From the NCBI GenBank assembly GCA_963725425.1, contig CAVRYJ010000041.1:186001-250000 (forward strand): a stretch of 64,000 nucleotides of DNA, in the 5' to 3' direction. This DNA comes from Clostridium_I sp963725425 (GTDB lineage Bacteria; Bacillota; Clostridia; Clostridiales; Clostridiaceae). Numbering within the stretch: position 1 is the first letter of the stretch; each line of letters starts with the position of its first letter. A program made the translations under genes and the position numbers. Shown in pieces: positions 27,545 through 36,419 of this stretch. Under the pieces are notes generated by a model. It was not told where the DNA came from. It saw nothing but the letters and a program-made list of their open reading frames with translations, and made no database searches.

Positions 27545-28816
27545 ATGAATAAAATACTAAAAAAAGTAATAGCTTTAAGTTTGTTTGGTGCAGTTATGGG
27601 AACATTTTCTGGGTGTGGAAGTGGTTCAGTGGCGTCTTCATCAAAAACAGTTAACATAGAAATAGCCACATGGGCAAATTCCACTGAAAGTAAACAGTTT
27701 AATGATATTATTAGTAAAATAAATTCAAGCCAAAAGGAGTATAAAATCACTCAGATTGTTATTCCAGACAACTATTACGACAAGATTCAGACTATGATTG
27801 CTGGAAATCAAGCACCAGATCTATTTTGGTTATCTCAGGAATACATTCCTCTTTATGCTAAAGATAAAGCACTTGTGGACGTAACAAGTGATCTTAAGGA
27901 TCAGACGACAATTAAAATGGATGACTATTATAAGGCATCATTGGATACAGCAAAATATAAAGGATCAACATATGGACTACCTTGGATAGGACAACCATAT
28001 ATGGTATATTATAACAAGGATTTATTCAAGAAAGATGGAGCTAGTGAACCAAACAATAGCTGGACATGGGATCAATTTCATTCAACAGCTCAAAAGTTAA
28101 CTCAAAATGGTGTATTTGGATTAGCAGATCCAGGAGTTTTACCTCTTCAGGTATTTATGTGGGATGAAGGTGGACAAATGATTGATGAAAATGACAATGT
28201 TAAATTAGATTCTGCAGCAAGTATCCAAGGACTTAAAGTTGCAAATACTTTATTAAATGATAAAAGTGCAACAATGCCTTACAATCAGTCTAATTCAATT
28301 GGTAGTCAGCAGGCATTTGTAGACCAGAAGGCAGCAATGGTATTCGGAGGCGCAGATGATGGTGTTGAACAGGCAGTTAAAGATGCTGGCGGAAAGTTCC
28401 AGGTAGGAATGGCTATGATTCCGGGAGGGTCAAAAGCTCAGAAGACATTCAATTTCTGTGCGTCAACAGTTATTTCTTCTCAAACTAAAAACAAAAAGGC
28501 GTCAGAAGATGCTATGGTTGCACTTACAAGTGCAATGTTCAACTGGAAGGTTCCAGCACCTGTTAAGTCAAAGATGAACCAAATAGGAAAAATACAACCG
28601 ATAAAGGCTTATGCAACAGATGTAATAACAAAATCAGCGAAGATGTCTTTGGGAAATAACAACACTCCAGTACAAAATGAAATTGGAGATATTGAACTGA
28701 ATAACCTTGATTTGCCAATCTATACCAACAACAATGGTAAAGGTGGAGTAAATGTGGAGCAACTAGCTAAGGATACAGCTAAGTTAATGAGAGATAAACT
28801 TAATAGTAGCAAGTAA
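27545..28816 (+). CDS. Extracellular sugar-binding lipoprotein of the ABC importer
   Basis: The 423-residue protein has a lipoprotein signal (MNKILKKVIALSLFGAVMG) and lipobox FSGC with Cys at residue 24. The mature part has the family 1 sugar-binding pattern: IEIATWANSTESKQFNDII, APDLFWLSQEY, YKGSTYGLPWIGQPYMVYYNKDLF, AFVDQKAAMVFGG. It captures the oligosaccharide outside and delivers it to the permeases. The frame opens at 27530, but the ribosome site TGGGAGGA is placed for the ATG at 27545, where the signal peptide starts. It ends the importer operon, before a strong bidirectional terminator. Confidence 0.93.
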   Translation: MNKILKKVIALSLFGAVMGTFSGCGSGSVASSSKTVNIEIATWANSTESKQFNDIISKINSSQKEYKITQIVIPDNYYDKIQTMIAGNQAPDLFWLSQEYIPLYAKDKALVDVTSDLKDQTTIKMDDYYKASLDTAKYKGSTYGLPWIGQPYMVYYNKDLFKKDGASEPNNSWTWDQFHSTAQKLTQNGVFGLADPGVLPLQVFMWDEGGQMIDENDNVKLDSAASIQGLKVANTLLNDKSATMPYNQSNSIGSQQAFVDQKAAMVFGGADDGVEQAVKDAGGKFQVGMAMIPGGSKAQKTFNFCASTVISSQTKNKKASEDAMVALTSAMFNWKVPAPVKSKMNQIGKIQPIKAYATDVITKSAKMSLGNNNTPVQNEIGDIELNNLDLPIYTNNNGKGGVNVEQLAKDTAKLMRDKLNSSK

Positions 28817-28852
28817 AGCTTTTAAATACAAATATGATTAAATACTTCATAA

Positions 28853-28904
28853 AAAAGGACCGTGGGAGTATAGAAAAAACTTTCTATACTCCCACGGTCC
28901 TTTT
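28853..28904. terminator. Bidirectional terminator between importer and DUF1861 copy 2
   Basis: Perfect 24-base arms (28853-28876 and 28881-28904) with a four-base loop. A-run on one side and T-run on the other serve the convergent genes. Confidence 0.95.
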
Positions 28905-28922
28905 GTGATATTTAAATATTAA

Positions 28923-29864
28923 TCATAGTCTTGCTCTCTTATTACTTTCCATAAAATCAATAAATGGATTGTTTATTTCAATAATTTGTGATTCTGTATC
29001 ACTTACACCGGTGTAAAGAAAAGCTTTTTTATCATTTAGTATCATACCACCACTAAATATAACGTCATTTAAGTCAGGGCGTTTGCTTTCTCCGGGCAAA
29101 AAGTCACTTCTCTCTGCTAATATTTTAACATCTGAATATTCAGATGTTTCGGTGTTAAAAATAAATGACATGGAGTAATAGTGAAGATTTTTATCTTCAT
29201 CGAAACAAGCTATGTGACCAAGAACACCAACATAATCATCCAATAAAGGATATACTGCGTTAGTTCCTCCCCATTCAGATTCGTCGAAGAAGTCTTTAAG
29301 AAGAGAAGCATTATTTATGATTCCAATACTCAAATGATCAATGGTATCTACTTTTGTAAAACCAATTTTTCCTTTTCCACCCTTAATACCTTGAGGTCTT
29401 GAAAAAATACCAATTTGACCACTTTTAAGCTCAACTATTCTTAAATCTTTCATATCATCAGGACCTATAAAAAATAATTTCAAATTAAATATATCTTTAC
29501 CCTTATACATTACTGTTCTCCATGAATCTATTTTACCATTAATATCATTTGGGAAGATTTGCACACCACCAATAATAAGTTCACCTTTAATATTTGTAAA
29601 GAAAGGGTCTTGAAGATTAAAAACAGGAGAATCAACTATATGACACCAGATATCACCATATTTTTGAAAAAACATAACCTTAGAAAGTTCACTTTTTCTG
29701 TCCTCAACTCTTCCTGCCAGTGTTTCAATACCATTATCAATAAATGGAGCAGTGATGTTATATATATCCTTGATGGACACTCCTTTAAAAGCAAGTTTTT
29801 TGGGTACTTTTTCATAGTGATGCTCCCTATAATTTTCAAGAAGATTTTTACAAGATAAAGCCAT
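28923..29864 (-). CDS. DUF1861-family protein, copy 2
   Basis: The 313-residue paralogue has the same length as the protein at 22618-23559 and differs in scattered conservative changes (for example KVPKKLAF for KVPRKLAF), while all the family blocks stay: YNITAPFIDNGIETLAGRVEDR, NLQDPFF, GKIGFTKVDTIDHLSIGI, EWGGTNAVYP, KRPDLNDVIFSGGM. It is transcribed alone from its own promoter, which is also a near copy of that of the first gene. Two retained copies on both sides of the importer suggest either recent duplication of gene plus promoter or two related substrates. Reaction unknown. Confidence 0.85.
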   Translation of the reverse strand: MALSCKNLLENYREHHYEKVPKKLAFKGVSIKDIYNITAPFIDNGIETLAGRVEDRKSELSKVMFFQKYGDIWCHIVDSPVFNLQDPFFTNIKGELIIGGVQIFPNDINGKIDSWRTVMYKGKDIFNLKLFFIGPDDMKDLRIVELKSGQIGIFSRPQGIKGGKGKIGFTKVDTIDHLSIGIINNASLLKDFFDESEWGGTNAVYPLLDDYVGVLGHIACFDEDKNLHYYSMSFIFNTETSEYSDVKILAERSDFLPGESKRPDLNDVIFSGGMILNDKKAFLYTGVSDTESQIIEINNPFIDFMESNKRARL

Positions 29865-29904
29865 TATAAATACACCTCTAATATTTCAAATTTATTCATT
29901 GTCT

Positions 29905-29933
29905 ATTGTCCCATTAACCATAATTCAAGTCAA
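29905..29933 (-). promoter_or_regulatory. Promoter of DUF1861 copy 2 with upstream TAACGTTA
   Basis: On the minus strand TTGACT (29928-29933), 17 bases, GACAAT (29905-29910), with TAACGTTA at 29938-29945 just upstream. The layout is the same as for copy 1. Confidence 0.65.
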
Positions 29934-29959
29934 TATATAACGTTAAAAATTAATAAATT

Positions 29960-30175
29960 TAAATATATACCAGCATTAATATAATTTAATTTTATCTCTG
30001 AAGGTTCTGGTTCTTCAGTAAAAGATTGTGCATAAAGATCCTCATCATATTCAATAACTCCATAAGCAGAAGGATTTTGAACTTGTGTCACTGCAATTGT
30101 AACTGCTGCACATTTTTCTTTGTGAAAGTTCATCATATCCATAATATTAATATCACTTAATATATTTCTTTTCAG
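29960..30175 (-). pseudogene. Fragment of a sugar nucleotidyltransferase (mannose-1-phosphate guanylyltransferase-like)
   Basis: The minus strand reads ILSDINIMDMMNFHKEKCAA, then VTIAVTQVQNPSAYGVIEYD and EPEPSEIKLNYINAGIYL. This is the central part of a GDP-mannose or ADP-glucose pyrophosphorylase-type catalytic domain (DIL-x-D-x-D, PSAYGVIE, INAGIY). The N-terminal G-loop and the C-terminal half are missing. It is a remnant. A mannose-1-phosphate enzyme would fit beside a GH130 phosphorylase, which makes mannose-1-phosphate. Confidence 0.7.
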
Positions 30176-30186
30176 ATGCCTAAATA

Positions 30187-30423
30187 TTATAAATAACTAG
30201 GTTCTGAACAATTGCTCATATATTGTAGCAAATCACGCAAATTTGCAGCTGCAAGACAAATGCAAGAATCCGCTCCACCATCTCGAGCATTTAGAAGAAT
30301 ATGATAATCTCCCCATCTTTCTTCAGGATGTATGCTTGGTTCTCCCTGAATAGTTGCATCTTTATCAAATATCCAATTTGATACTCCATCTTTACTAATT
30401 GCTTTTGCTAAATGTGAAAATCC
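30187..30423 (-). pseudogene. Truncated fragment, possibly GH130-like
   Basis: An open frame of 78 codons without a start reads GFSHLAKAISKDGVSNWIFD, EPSIHPEERWG, DYHILLNARDGGADSCICLA and ends SEPSYL. The SKDGxxxW and PEExWG blocks resemble the N-terminal third of GH130 phosphorylases, but the following EDPR motif is absent, so identity is uncertain. A stop lies directly upstream. Together with the nucleotidyltransferase fragment it fills the gap 29946-30611; the rest (30424-30611) is AT-rich leader of uppP. Confidence 0.45.
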
Positions 30424-30611
30424 TTATTTAATGTAATTTTAATCTTGTTAAATTATATTTTCCTATAGAAACTAATTTTTTTACACACAATTTAAAACTA
30501 AGAGTTTATATTCTTATACTGATTTAAGTTCTTGGCTTTTAAATTTATTTACATATATGTTGTAATAAAATATAATTGATACTATAAATTATTTAGGAAG
30601 GTGAAATATTA

Positions 30612-31427
30612 ATGACAATTATACAAACTTTAATATTAGCAATTGTGCAGGGAATAACAGAATTATTTCCTATTAGTAGTGCTGGCCATTCAGTACTTAC
30701 GCCCTATGTTTTTAGGTGGAATCTTAATCCTGTGTTTTTAAAGGAAAAATTTCTTCCATTAGTTGTAATGATGCACTTAGGTACATCTATAGCACTTTTT
30801 ATTTTCTTTTGGAAAGATTGGAAGGGTATAATAAAATCTATTTTTAACAGTAGAGACTCTAAAAAACTATTATTATTAATTATAGTTGGAACAATACCAG
30901 CAGCAATAATAGGATTTGTTTTTGAAACCAAATTAACATTATTATTTGGTAGTGCTTTAGTGGCCTCCATATTTTTAATAGTAAATGGTATTCTATTATT
31001 TGTAGGTGAAAGTGCTGCTTCAAAAGGAACAAAGGACATAGAAGATTTGACTTACAAAGAGGCCACTATAATAGGACTTTTTCAATCCTTAGCCCTTATC
31101 CCCGGGTTTTCAAGATCCGGTGCTAGTATTACATCTGGTTTTTGGATGGGACTAAAGCATGAGGAGTCAGCACGTTTTTCAATGCTTTTAGCTACTCCTA
31201 TTATAGCAGGTGCATCAATACTTGAAGTACCTAAATTATTTAAAGCTGCTAATCGTCCGGTGTTACACCTAGCTATCATAGGTGGCATAGCAGCAGGTAT
31301 ATGTGCGCTTATAAGTGTTAATATATTGATGCACTGGTTTAATAAAAAAGAAGTTAATGCCATGCGTCCATTTTCTTATTACTGCTGGATAGTTGGAGGA
31401 TTAATTTTAATTTCACATTTTATTTAA
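30612..31427 (+). CDS. uppP: Undecaprenyl-diphosphatase (bacitracin resistance type)
   Basis: It recycles the lipid carrier for cell-wall synthesis by removing a phosphate from undecaprenyl diphosphate at the membrane. The 271-residue protein has about eight hydrophobic helices and both active-site motifs: GITELFPISSAGHS near the start, with the conserved Glu and SAGH, and PGFSRSGASITSG with the catalytic Arg and Ser. SAGH in place of the commoner SSGH is a known variant. GGAAGGTG precedes the ATG. It stands alone with its own terminator. Confidence 0.95.
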   Translation: MTIIQTLILAIVQGITELFPISSAGHSVLTPYVFRWNLNPVFLKEKFLPLVVMMHLGTSIALFIFFWKDWKGIIKSIFNSRDSKKLLLLIIVGTIPAAIIGFVFETKLTLLFGSALVASIFLIVNGILLFVGESAASKGTKDIEDLTYKEATIIGLFQSLALIPGFSRSGASITSGFWMGLKHEESARFSMLLATPIIAGASILEVPKLFKAANRPVLHLAIIGGIAAGICALISVNILMHWFNKKEVNAMRPFSYYCWIVGGLILISHFI

Positions 31428-31444
31428 AATATTGGGAACTAAAT

Positions 31445-31487
31445 AGAACTGAAGGAATCTAATTTACAGATTCCTTCAGTTCTATTG
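31445..31487 (+). terminator. Terminator of uppP
   Basis: Sixteen-base arms (31445-31460, 31468-31483) with AGAACTGAAGGAATCT and its complement. Only a short T-tract follows. Confidence 0.8.
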
Positions 31488-31689
31488 TCTTTAGGTTAAT
31501 ATTTAGGCATACTTTCAATAAATTGGTATTGTAAATATAAAAGTTTCTTATAAATGAAATTTTATGAAAGTACAAAATTAGGGTTTATCTTTAACATGCC
31601 TTATTTTTAATAGAAAAATTAAAATAGCTTAAAAAACTATTGTTTTATATTATTATAATAGTATAATAATGACTATAAAATAATATTAT

Positions 31690-31703
31690 ACTGACTGGTC
31701 ATT
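31690..31703. promoter_or_regulatory. Candidate TetR-family operator, copy 1
   Basis: ACTGACTGGTCATT: half sites ACTGAC and GTCA(G/T)T around two bases. It lies about 80 bases before the tetR start. The second copy is before the yhgE-type gene. Confidence 0.65.
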
Positions 31704-31782
31704 GCTATTTTAAATCAAAGAGTTTTCTTATAAGAGTAAAGAACATTTAAGAATTACAGTTCAAATTATATGGAGTGATACT

Positions 31783-32349
31783 ATGAACAAAACTAAAAAT
31801 GCCATTTTTGAAGCTGCTATAAAAATTTTTTCAAATAGGGGGTATACTGGTGCCACAATGGACGAAATTGCACTAAATGCTGGTGTTGCTAAGGGTACAC
31901 TATATTATCATTTTAAAAGTAAAGAAGAAATTTTTAAATATATTGTATCAGAAGGAATGAATATTATAAGGGAACAAATAGATACAGTTACACAAATTGA
32001 AGAAAGTCCCGTTGAAAAACTGAGAGGAATCTGTAAAATTCAACTGGGCATCGTTTATAAGAACAGAGACTTTTTTAAGGTAGTTATGAGCCAACTTTGG
32101 GGACAAGAGCTTAGGCAGTCAGAGCTTAGAGATACTATAAAAAATTACATTAAGAATATAGAAAATTACCTTAAAGAAGCTATTAAAGTAGGATACATTA
32201 TGGAATCAGAAACGTCATTTATGGCATATACATTCTTTGGCACAATATGTTCTGCAGCTGTGTATGAATTAATAAATGGCGAAAATACTAATGTTGATGA
32301 TGTTATCGAAAATGTGATGTCGTATATTTTACATGGTATAAGTGCTTAA
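31783..32349 (+). CDS. TetR-family transcriptional repressor
   Basis: The 188-residue protein has the N-terminal TetR helix-turn-helix: AAIKIFSNRGYTGATMDEIA, NAGVAKGTLYYHFKSKEEIF. A helical ligand-binding domain of about 130 residues follows. Matching dyads ACTGAC-N2-GTCA(G/T)T stand upstream of this gene and of the next, so it very likely represses itself and the YhgE-like protein. The inducer is unknown; relatives of this pair respond to membrane-active or hydrophobic compounds. The ATG follows GGAGTGATACT. Confidence 0.9.
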   Translation: MNKTKNAIFEAAIKIFSNRGYTGATMDEIALNAGVAKGTLYYHFKSKEEIFKYIVSEGMNIIREQIDTVTQIEESPVEKLRGICKIQLGIVYKNRDFFKVVMSQLWGQELRQSELRDTIKNYIKNIENYLKEAIKVGYIMESETSFMAYTFFGTICSAAVYELINGENTNVDDVIENVMSYILHGISA

Positions 32350-32460
32350 TGTAAACATTTACATTAAGGGACAAAAACTAAAGTTAAAATGAATATATTC
32401 GAAAATATAAACATGCCATTTACACCATTGACATATAGTGAAAAAAGAGGTATAAATATA

Positions 32461-32474
32461 ACTGACCAGTCAGT
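32461..32474. promoter_or_regulatory. Candidate TetR-family operator, copy 2
   Basis: ACTGACCAGTCAGT, a complete dyad of 6-base half sites, lies 60 bases before the YhgE-like gene. Confidence 0.7.
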
Positions 32475-32533
32475 TTATATTTTAATAATATTAATGGATC
32501 TACTTTTCAGACTAAAAATAAAGAGGTGATTTT

Positions 32534-35065
32534 ATGAATTTTCTTAGAATAGCATGGAGAGATTTTAAGAGTATGTTAACTAACAGAATTGTTAGGGTAT
32601 CAGTAATAGGTATTATTGTAATACCTCTTTTGTATAGTTTGCTTTATCTTGCAGCATTTTGGGATCCATACAGCAGACTACAAGATATGCCTGTAGCAGT
32701 AGTAAACCTTGATAAAGGCGGAGAAAAAGACGCTCAACCAGTGAATTATGGGAAAGACTTAGTTAATAAGCTTAAGGTGGATAAAGAATTGGGATGGAGA
32801 TTTGTAACTAAGGATGAAGCGGACAAAGGTGTTAAGGGGAGCAAGTATTATGCAGAATTCATTATACCAGATAATTTTTCTGATAAAGTACTTAGTGCAA
32901 AAAACGGAAAACCCGTACAGGCTAATATTATCTATTCTGCTAATGAAAAAAGAAACTTTTTAGCAGCACAGATTAATGGAAAAGTAGAAGTACAATTAAA
33001 AGCAACTATAGTAAAAACTATTACTAATGAGTATGCAACTGAAACATTTGACAGTCTTTATGAAGTGAAAGATGGTTTTACTAAAGCAGTAAATGGAAGC
33101 AATGATCTTAAAAATGGAATAGGTACTGCTAGAGATGGAAGTAATCAACTTAAAGATGGAATTAGCCAAATCAAAAGTAAAATTCCTGATTTAGCAAATG
33201 GAATTCAGAAATTATCTGATGGATCAGTTACTTTAGAAAATGGTGTTGATACAACAGCTGTTGATTCTAATGGTAGGCCTATAGGATTAAAGGGTGGAGT
33301 TAGCAGTTTAAATCAAGGGTTAAGTCAGGCTGATAATGGCACAAATAATTTAAGTTCAGGAATTCAGCAATTTGAAATACAAGGGGTGACACCATTAGTA
33401 TCTGCAATAGATCAATTAAATGGAGGGTTTAATTCAACAATACTTCCAGGAATTAAAAGTGTAAAAGACGGAGCTAATCAATTAGCTAGTGGATTAAAAT
33501 TAGCACAACCTGCAACTAAACAATTATCAAATGGAGCATCTGGATTAAATGCTTCGTCTACAAAAATTGCACAAGGAGCTAATCAATTAAGCTCTTCAAT
33601 GCAGCCATTAGTAACTGGCGCTTCAGGCATAGCTACTAGTGTAAATACACTTATAAAATCTGTTAGTGATAGTGAAACGGCAGTTGATAATGCATCAACT
33701 AATGAACTGGGAGCATATTTAGCAAAAAATCCAAAAGCGCTACAAGATCCAGATATGCAGAAATATTTAAGTTCATTAAATGCTATAAAATCCTCAGAAC
33801 AATCAACAGATAATACAAATAAAATAACAGCGTTAAAGCAAGGTACTGAACAAGAGGCAAATGGTATGACGGCATTACAAGCTGGCATAACTGCTTATGC
33901 AACAGGAGCACAAGGTTATGCATCAGGAGCTCAGCAATTCTCACAAGGAGCAACAGCCTTAACAACGCAATTAGGAACAGCAGTCACTGGAACACAAACA
34001 CTTAGTGATGGGGCGAATGCTTTATATGCCGGTTCTAAAGGTACATTTGGAGCTGGTTTACAAGCACTAAATAATAATACCACCGCGTTTTCTCAGAGTG
34101 TAGATAAGCTATATGACGGTTCAAAACAATTAGCTAGTGGCATGAATACATTGAGCAGTGGGTCAAATGATTTAGTTGCAGGTGTAAGTACTTTATCAAA
34201 TGGTACCATACAATTAAAGAATGGGTTAGGTACTTTAAACAGTAGTGTACCTCAGTTAGCAGATGGTACAAATAAATTGTATGATGGTTCAAGTACACTA
34301 TCTGATGGTATGAATAAGCTATATGATGGTTCAAACACACTTTATACTGATTTAAATGATGGTTCAGTAAAACTAAATAAAAATCTTATAAACAGTAGCA
34401 AAGTTATGGGTGCATTTATTTCAGATCCATTAAGTATAAAGGAGCAACCTGTAAACCCAGTTAAAAATTACGGTACAGGATTTGCACCATACTTTATACC
34501 ACTTTCATTATGGGTAGGAGCTCTTATGATGTTCTTTGTTATAACTGACAAAATTGATGATGATATAGATGCAAGCTCTTTATCATTAGTTGCAGGTAAG
34601 TATATATCCTATGGTTTTATAGGTACATTGCAAGCCTTACTTGTAAGTACAGTAGTTTTAACTTTAGGGCTACACCCAACTAATATAGTGCTATATTATG
34701 TATTTAATATATTTATGTCATTTGCTTTTATAGCCATAATCCAATGCCTAGTATTCTTACTCGGACAAGTAGGAAGAGCAATCGCAATAGTACTGTTAAT
34801 TCTTCAGTTAACTGCATGTGCGGGTACATTCCCACTAGAGATTGTGCCAAAGTTCTTTAAAGTTCTAAATCCATTTATGCCATTTACCTATTGTGTATCT
34901 GCACTTAGAGAAGTAATCTCAGCTACATCAGTGGATTATGCATTACTAGCTAAAGACTTTACAGTTCTAGGATGTATTTTAGCAGTAGCTCTAGTTATAT
35001 CTGTATTATTCAAGAGCCATGCAGATAAAATGCAAGTAGCTATACATGCAAATGATGCGAACTAA
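32534..35065 (+). CDS. YhgE/Pip-domain membrane protein (ABC-2-like permease)
   Basis: The 843-residue protein has one N-terminal membrane helix (about 18-38), a very long outer region, and five or so helices from about residue 653 to the end. The first 170 residues (PVAVVNLDKGG, FIIPDNFSDKVL) are typical of the YhgE/Pip family. The central 450 residues carry many 7- to 14-residue repeats of the type DGSNQLKDGI, ANQLASGL and LSDGMNKLYDGS, likely an extended helical stalk. Lactococcal Pip is a phage receptor, and other members are linked to transport or secretion (ESX/EsaA-like). It is alone after its TetR repressor and probably induced by a compound. Function beyond this is open. Confidence 0.9.
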   Translation: MNFLRIAWRDFKSMLTNRIVRVSVIGIIVIPLLYSLLYLAAFWDPYSRLQDMPVAVVNLDKGGEKDAQPVNYGKDLVNKLKVDKELGWRFVTKDEADKGVKGSKYYAEFIIPDNFSDKVLSAKNGKPVQANIIYSANEKRNFLAAQINGKVEVQLKATIVKTITNEYATETFDSLYEVKDGFTKAVNGSNDLKNGIGTARDGSNQLKDGISQIKSKIPDLANGIQKLSDGSVTLENGVDTTAVDSNGRPIGLKGGVSSLNQGLSQADNGTNNLSSGIQQFEIQGVTPLVSAIDQLNGGFNSTILPGIKSVKDGANQLASGLKLAQPATKQLSNGASGLNASSTKIAQGANQLSSSMQPLVTGASGIATSVNTLIKSVSDSETAVDNASTNELGAYLAKNPKALQDPDMQKYLSSLNAIKSSEQSTDNTNKITALKQGTEQEANGMTALQAGITAYATGAQGYASGAQQFSQGATALTTQLGTAVTGTQTLSDGANALYAGSKGTFGAGLQALNNNTTAFSQSVDKLYDGSKQLASGMNTLSSGSNDLVAGVSTLSNGTIQLKNGLGTLNSSVPQLADGTNKLYDGSSTLSDGMNKLYDGSNTLYTDLNDGSVKLNKNLINSSKVMGAFISDPLSIKEQPVNPVKNYGTGFAPYFIPLSLWVGALMMFFVITDKIDDDIDASSLSLVAGKYISYGFIGTLQALLVSTVVLTLGLHPTNIVLYYVFNIFMSFAFIAIIQCLVFLLGQVGRAIAIVLLILQLTACAGTFPLEIVPKFFKVLNPFMPFTYCVSALREVISATSVDYALLAKDFTVLGCILAVALVISVLFKSHADKMQVAIHANDAN

Positions 35066-35101
35066 AATATTATTTAGATAAAAAATAAACATAGTATTCA
35101 T

Positions 35102-35150
35102 AAAAGGGCAGTAAATAGTTTGTGTAAACAAATCAATTTACTGCCCTTTT
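35102..35150. terminator. Bidirectional terminator
   Basis: Fifteen-base arms AAAAGGGCAGTAAAT (35102-35116) and its complement (35136-35150) between the convergent yhgE-type and pucR-type genes. Confidence 0.9.
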
Positions 35151-35166
35151 GTGAATTTTTAAGTGT

Positions 35167-36339
35167 TTAAATAAAATGTTCATAGATAAAGATTGCCATA
35201 GAAAAGGACATCCTGGAATAATGGCTGTCAAAGTTTATCTTACATAGTTCACTTATTTTATTTAGTCTATTTTTTAATGTATGCCTATGTATAAATAATT
35301 TACTACAGGTTTCGGCAGTGCTACATTCATTGATTAGATATAGGTTAAGTGTTTCAAGGTATGAGCTTTTATGTAGGGTATCATAGTCAATAAGAGAGCC
35401 TAATATTTCATATGAAAATTTAAGGGAGTAGTCACTGTGGTGCAATATTTCGAACATTTTAAAGAGTTCTATGTCTTCATAGCAGCAAATACCCCTTTTT
35501 ACCCCTAGCTTTTTTAAAATTTGCTGGCTGGCTAAGGCATCATTAAATGATGCGATTAGATTCTTTGATTTAGTTAGAACACTTGTACCGATTATAAATG
35601 TCATATTAAATTCTTTTGATAAATTTGTAAGTATTTTTGAAAGATCAAAATATACATTTTTAAATCGTGTTCCATCCGAGAGGGATACTATATATAAGAT
35701 CTTTTTTCCTGATAAGGTTAGCGTTACACTGCTATTTATGCTAGAAAAGTAAGATTTTATTTTATCTATGCTTTTTAGGACAATTTCATTTGTTATTGTA
35801 TTGATATTATTAGACGAAATAGTTAATAAGAAAAGGTACATTGGATAAAGAGTTTCAGTATTTAGCATTTTATTTGTATTATTATAAATATCTATATAAA
35901 TATTTTCTAATTTATTTTTAAGGTTTATAAAGTCGGAATCACTGCTTAGATTAAGTTGTAGATTTATATTATCAATTAATGTACGTGTTATATATGAAAA
36001 AGTGAGAGTTTGTGGCAAATTAATTACAGGAAAATTGTATTTATTTGCAGAATCAATAATATATTTTGGAATCTCAGATATGTAGTATCCAGTTTGTATA
36101 GCCATGCCTGCAAGACCTTTGGATTTAAGTCTTAAGATTATATCCTTATAAAGTTTTTCATTATCCATTTCATAGCCAGTGGTTATTAAAAGCTCTCCCT
36201 TTTGAAGGGAGTCTAAAGCATCTAATATTTCCATTAAATTTATCCATAACATTTCATTATTACTCCCGCCTTCTCCAGCTACAATGGTTGCACCTTGAAG
36301 TAGGTTATATTCTATAATATTTCGAACTAGAAAAGCCAA
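35167..36339 (-). CDS. PucR-family transcriptional regulator
   Basis: The 390-residue protein has an N-terminal PucR ligand-sensing domain (ATIVAGEGGSNNEMLWINLMEI, ELLITTGYEM, LAGMAIQTGYYI) and a C-terminal PucR-type helix-turn-helix: YLETLNLYLINECSTAETCS, KLFIHRHTLKNRLNKISELC. Such proteins usually activate nearby catabolic genes in response to a metabolite. It lies 80 bases after kamE on the same strand, so it is likely the regulator of the lysine operon. A 25-base palindrome (45017-45041) before that operon's promoter is a possible binding site. Its own ATG follows AAGGGGGC. Confidence 0.88.
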   Translation of the reverse strand: MAFLVRNIIEYNLLQGATIVAGEGGSNNEMLWINLMEILDALDSLQKGELLITTGYEMDNEKLYKDIILRLKSKGLAGMAIQTGYYISEIPKYIIDSANKYNFPVINLPQTLTFSYITRTLIDNINLQLNLSSDSDFINLKNKLENIYIDIYNNTNKMLNTETLYPMYLFLLTISSNNINTITNEIVLKSIDKIKSYFSSINSSVTLTLSGKKILYIVSLSDGTRFKNVYFDLSKILTNLSKEFNMTFIIGTSVLTKSKNLIASFNDALASQQILKKLGVKRGICCYEDIELFKMFEILHHSDYSLKFSYEILGSLIDYDTLHKSSYLETLNLYLINECSTAETCSKLFIHRHTLKNRLNKISELCKINFDSHYSRMSFSMAIFIYEHFI

Positions 36340-36419
36340 GGTATTAGCCCCCTTAAATAAAGTAATTATTGATATTATATATTACTTATTCAAAAAAAAC
36401 AAAGAGAGTCAGGGGCTCC

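Noticed and set aside
33060..34370. Repeated sequence in the YhgE-type gene considered as a CRISPR or DNA repeat array
   Set aside because: The repeats are irregular, in frame and encode a DGxxxLxxG-type protein stalk; there are no constant repeats and spacers.
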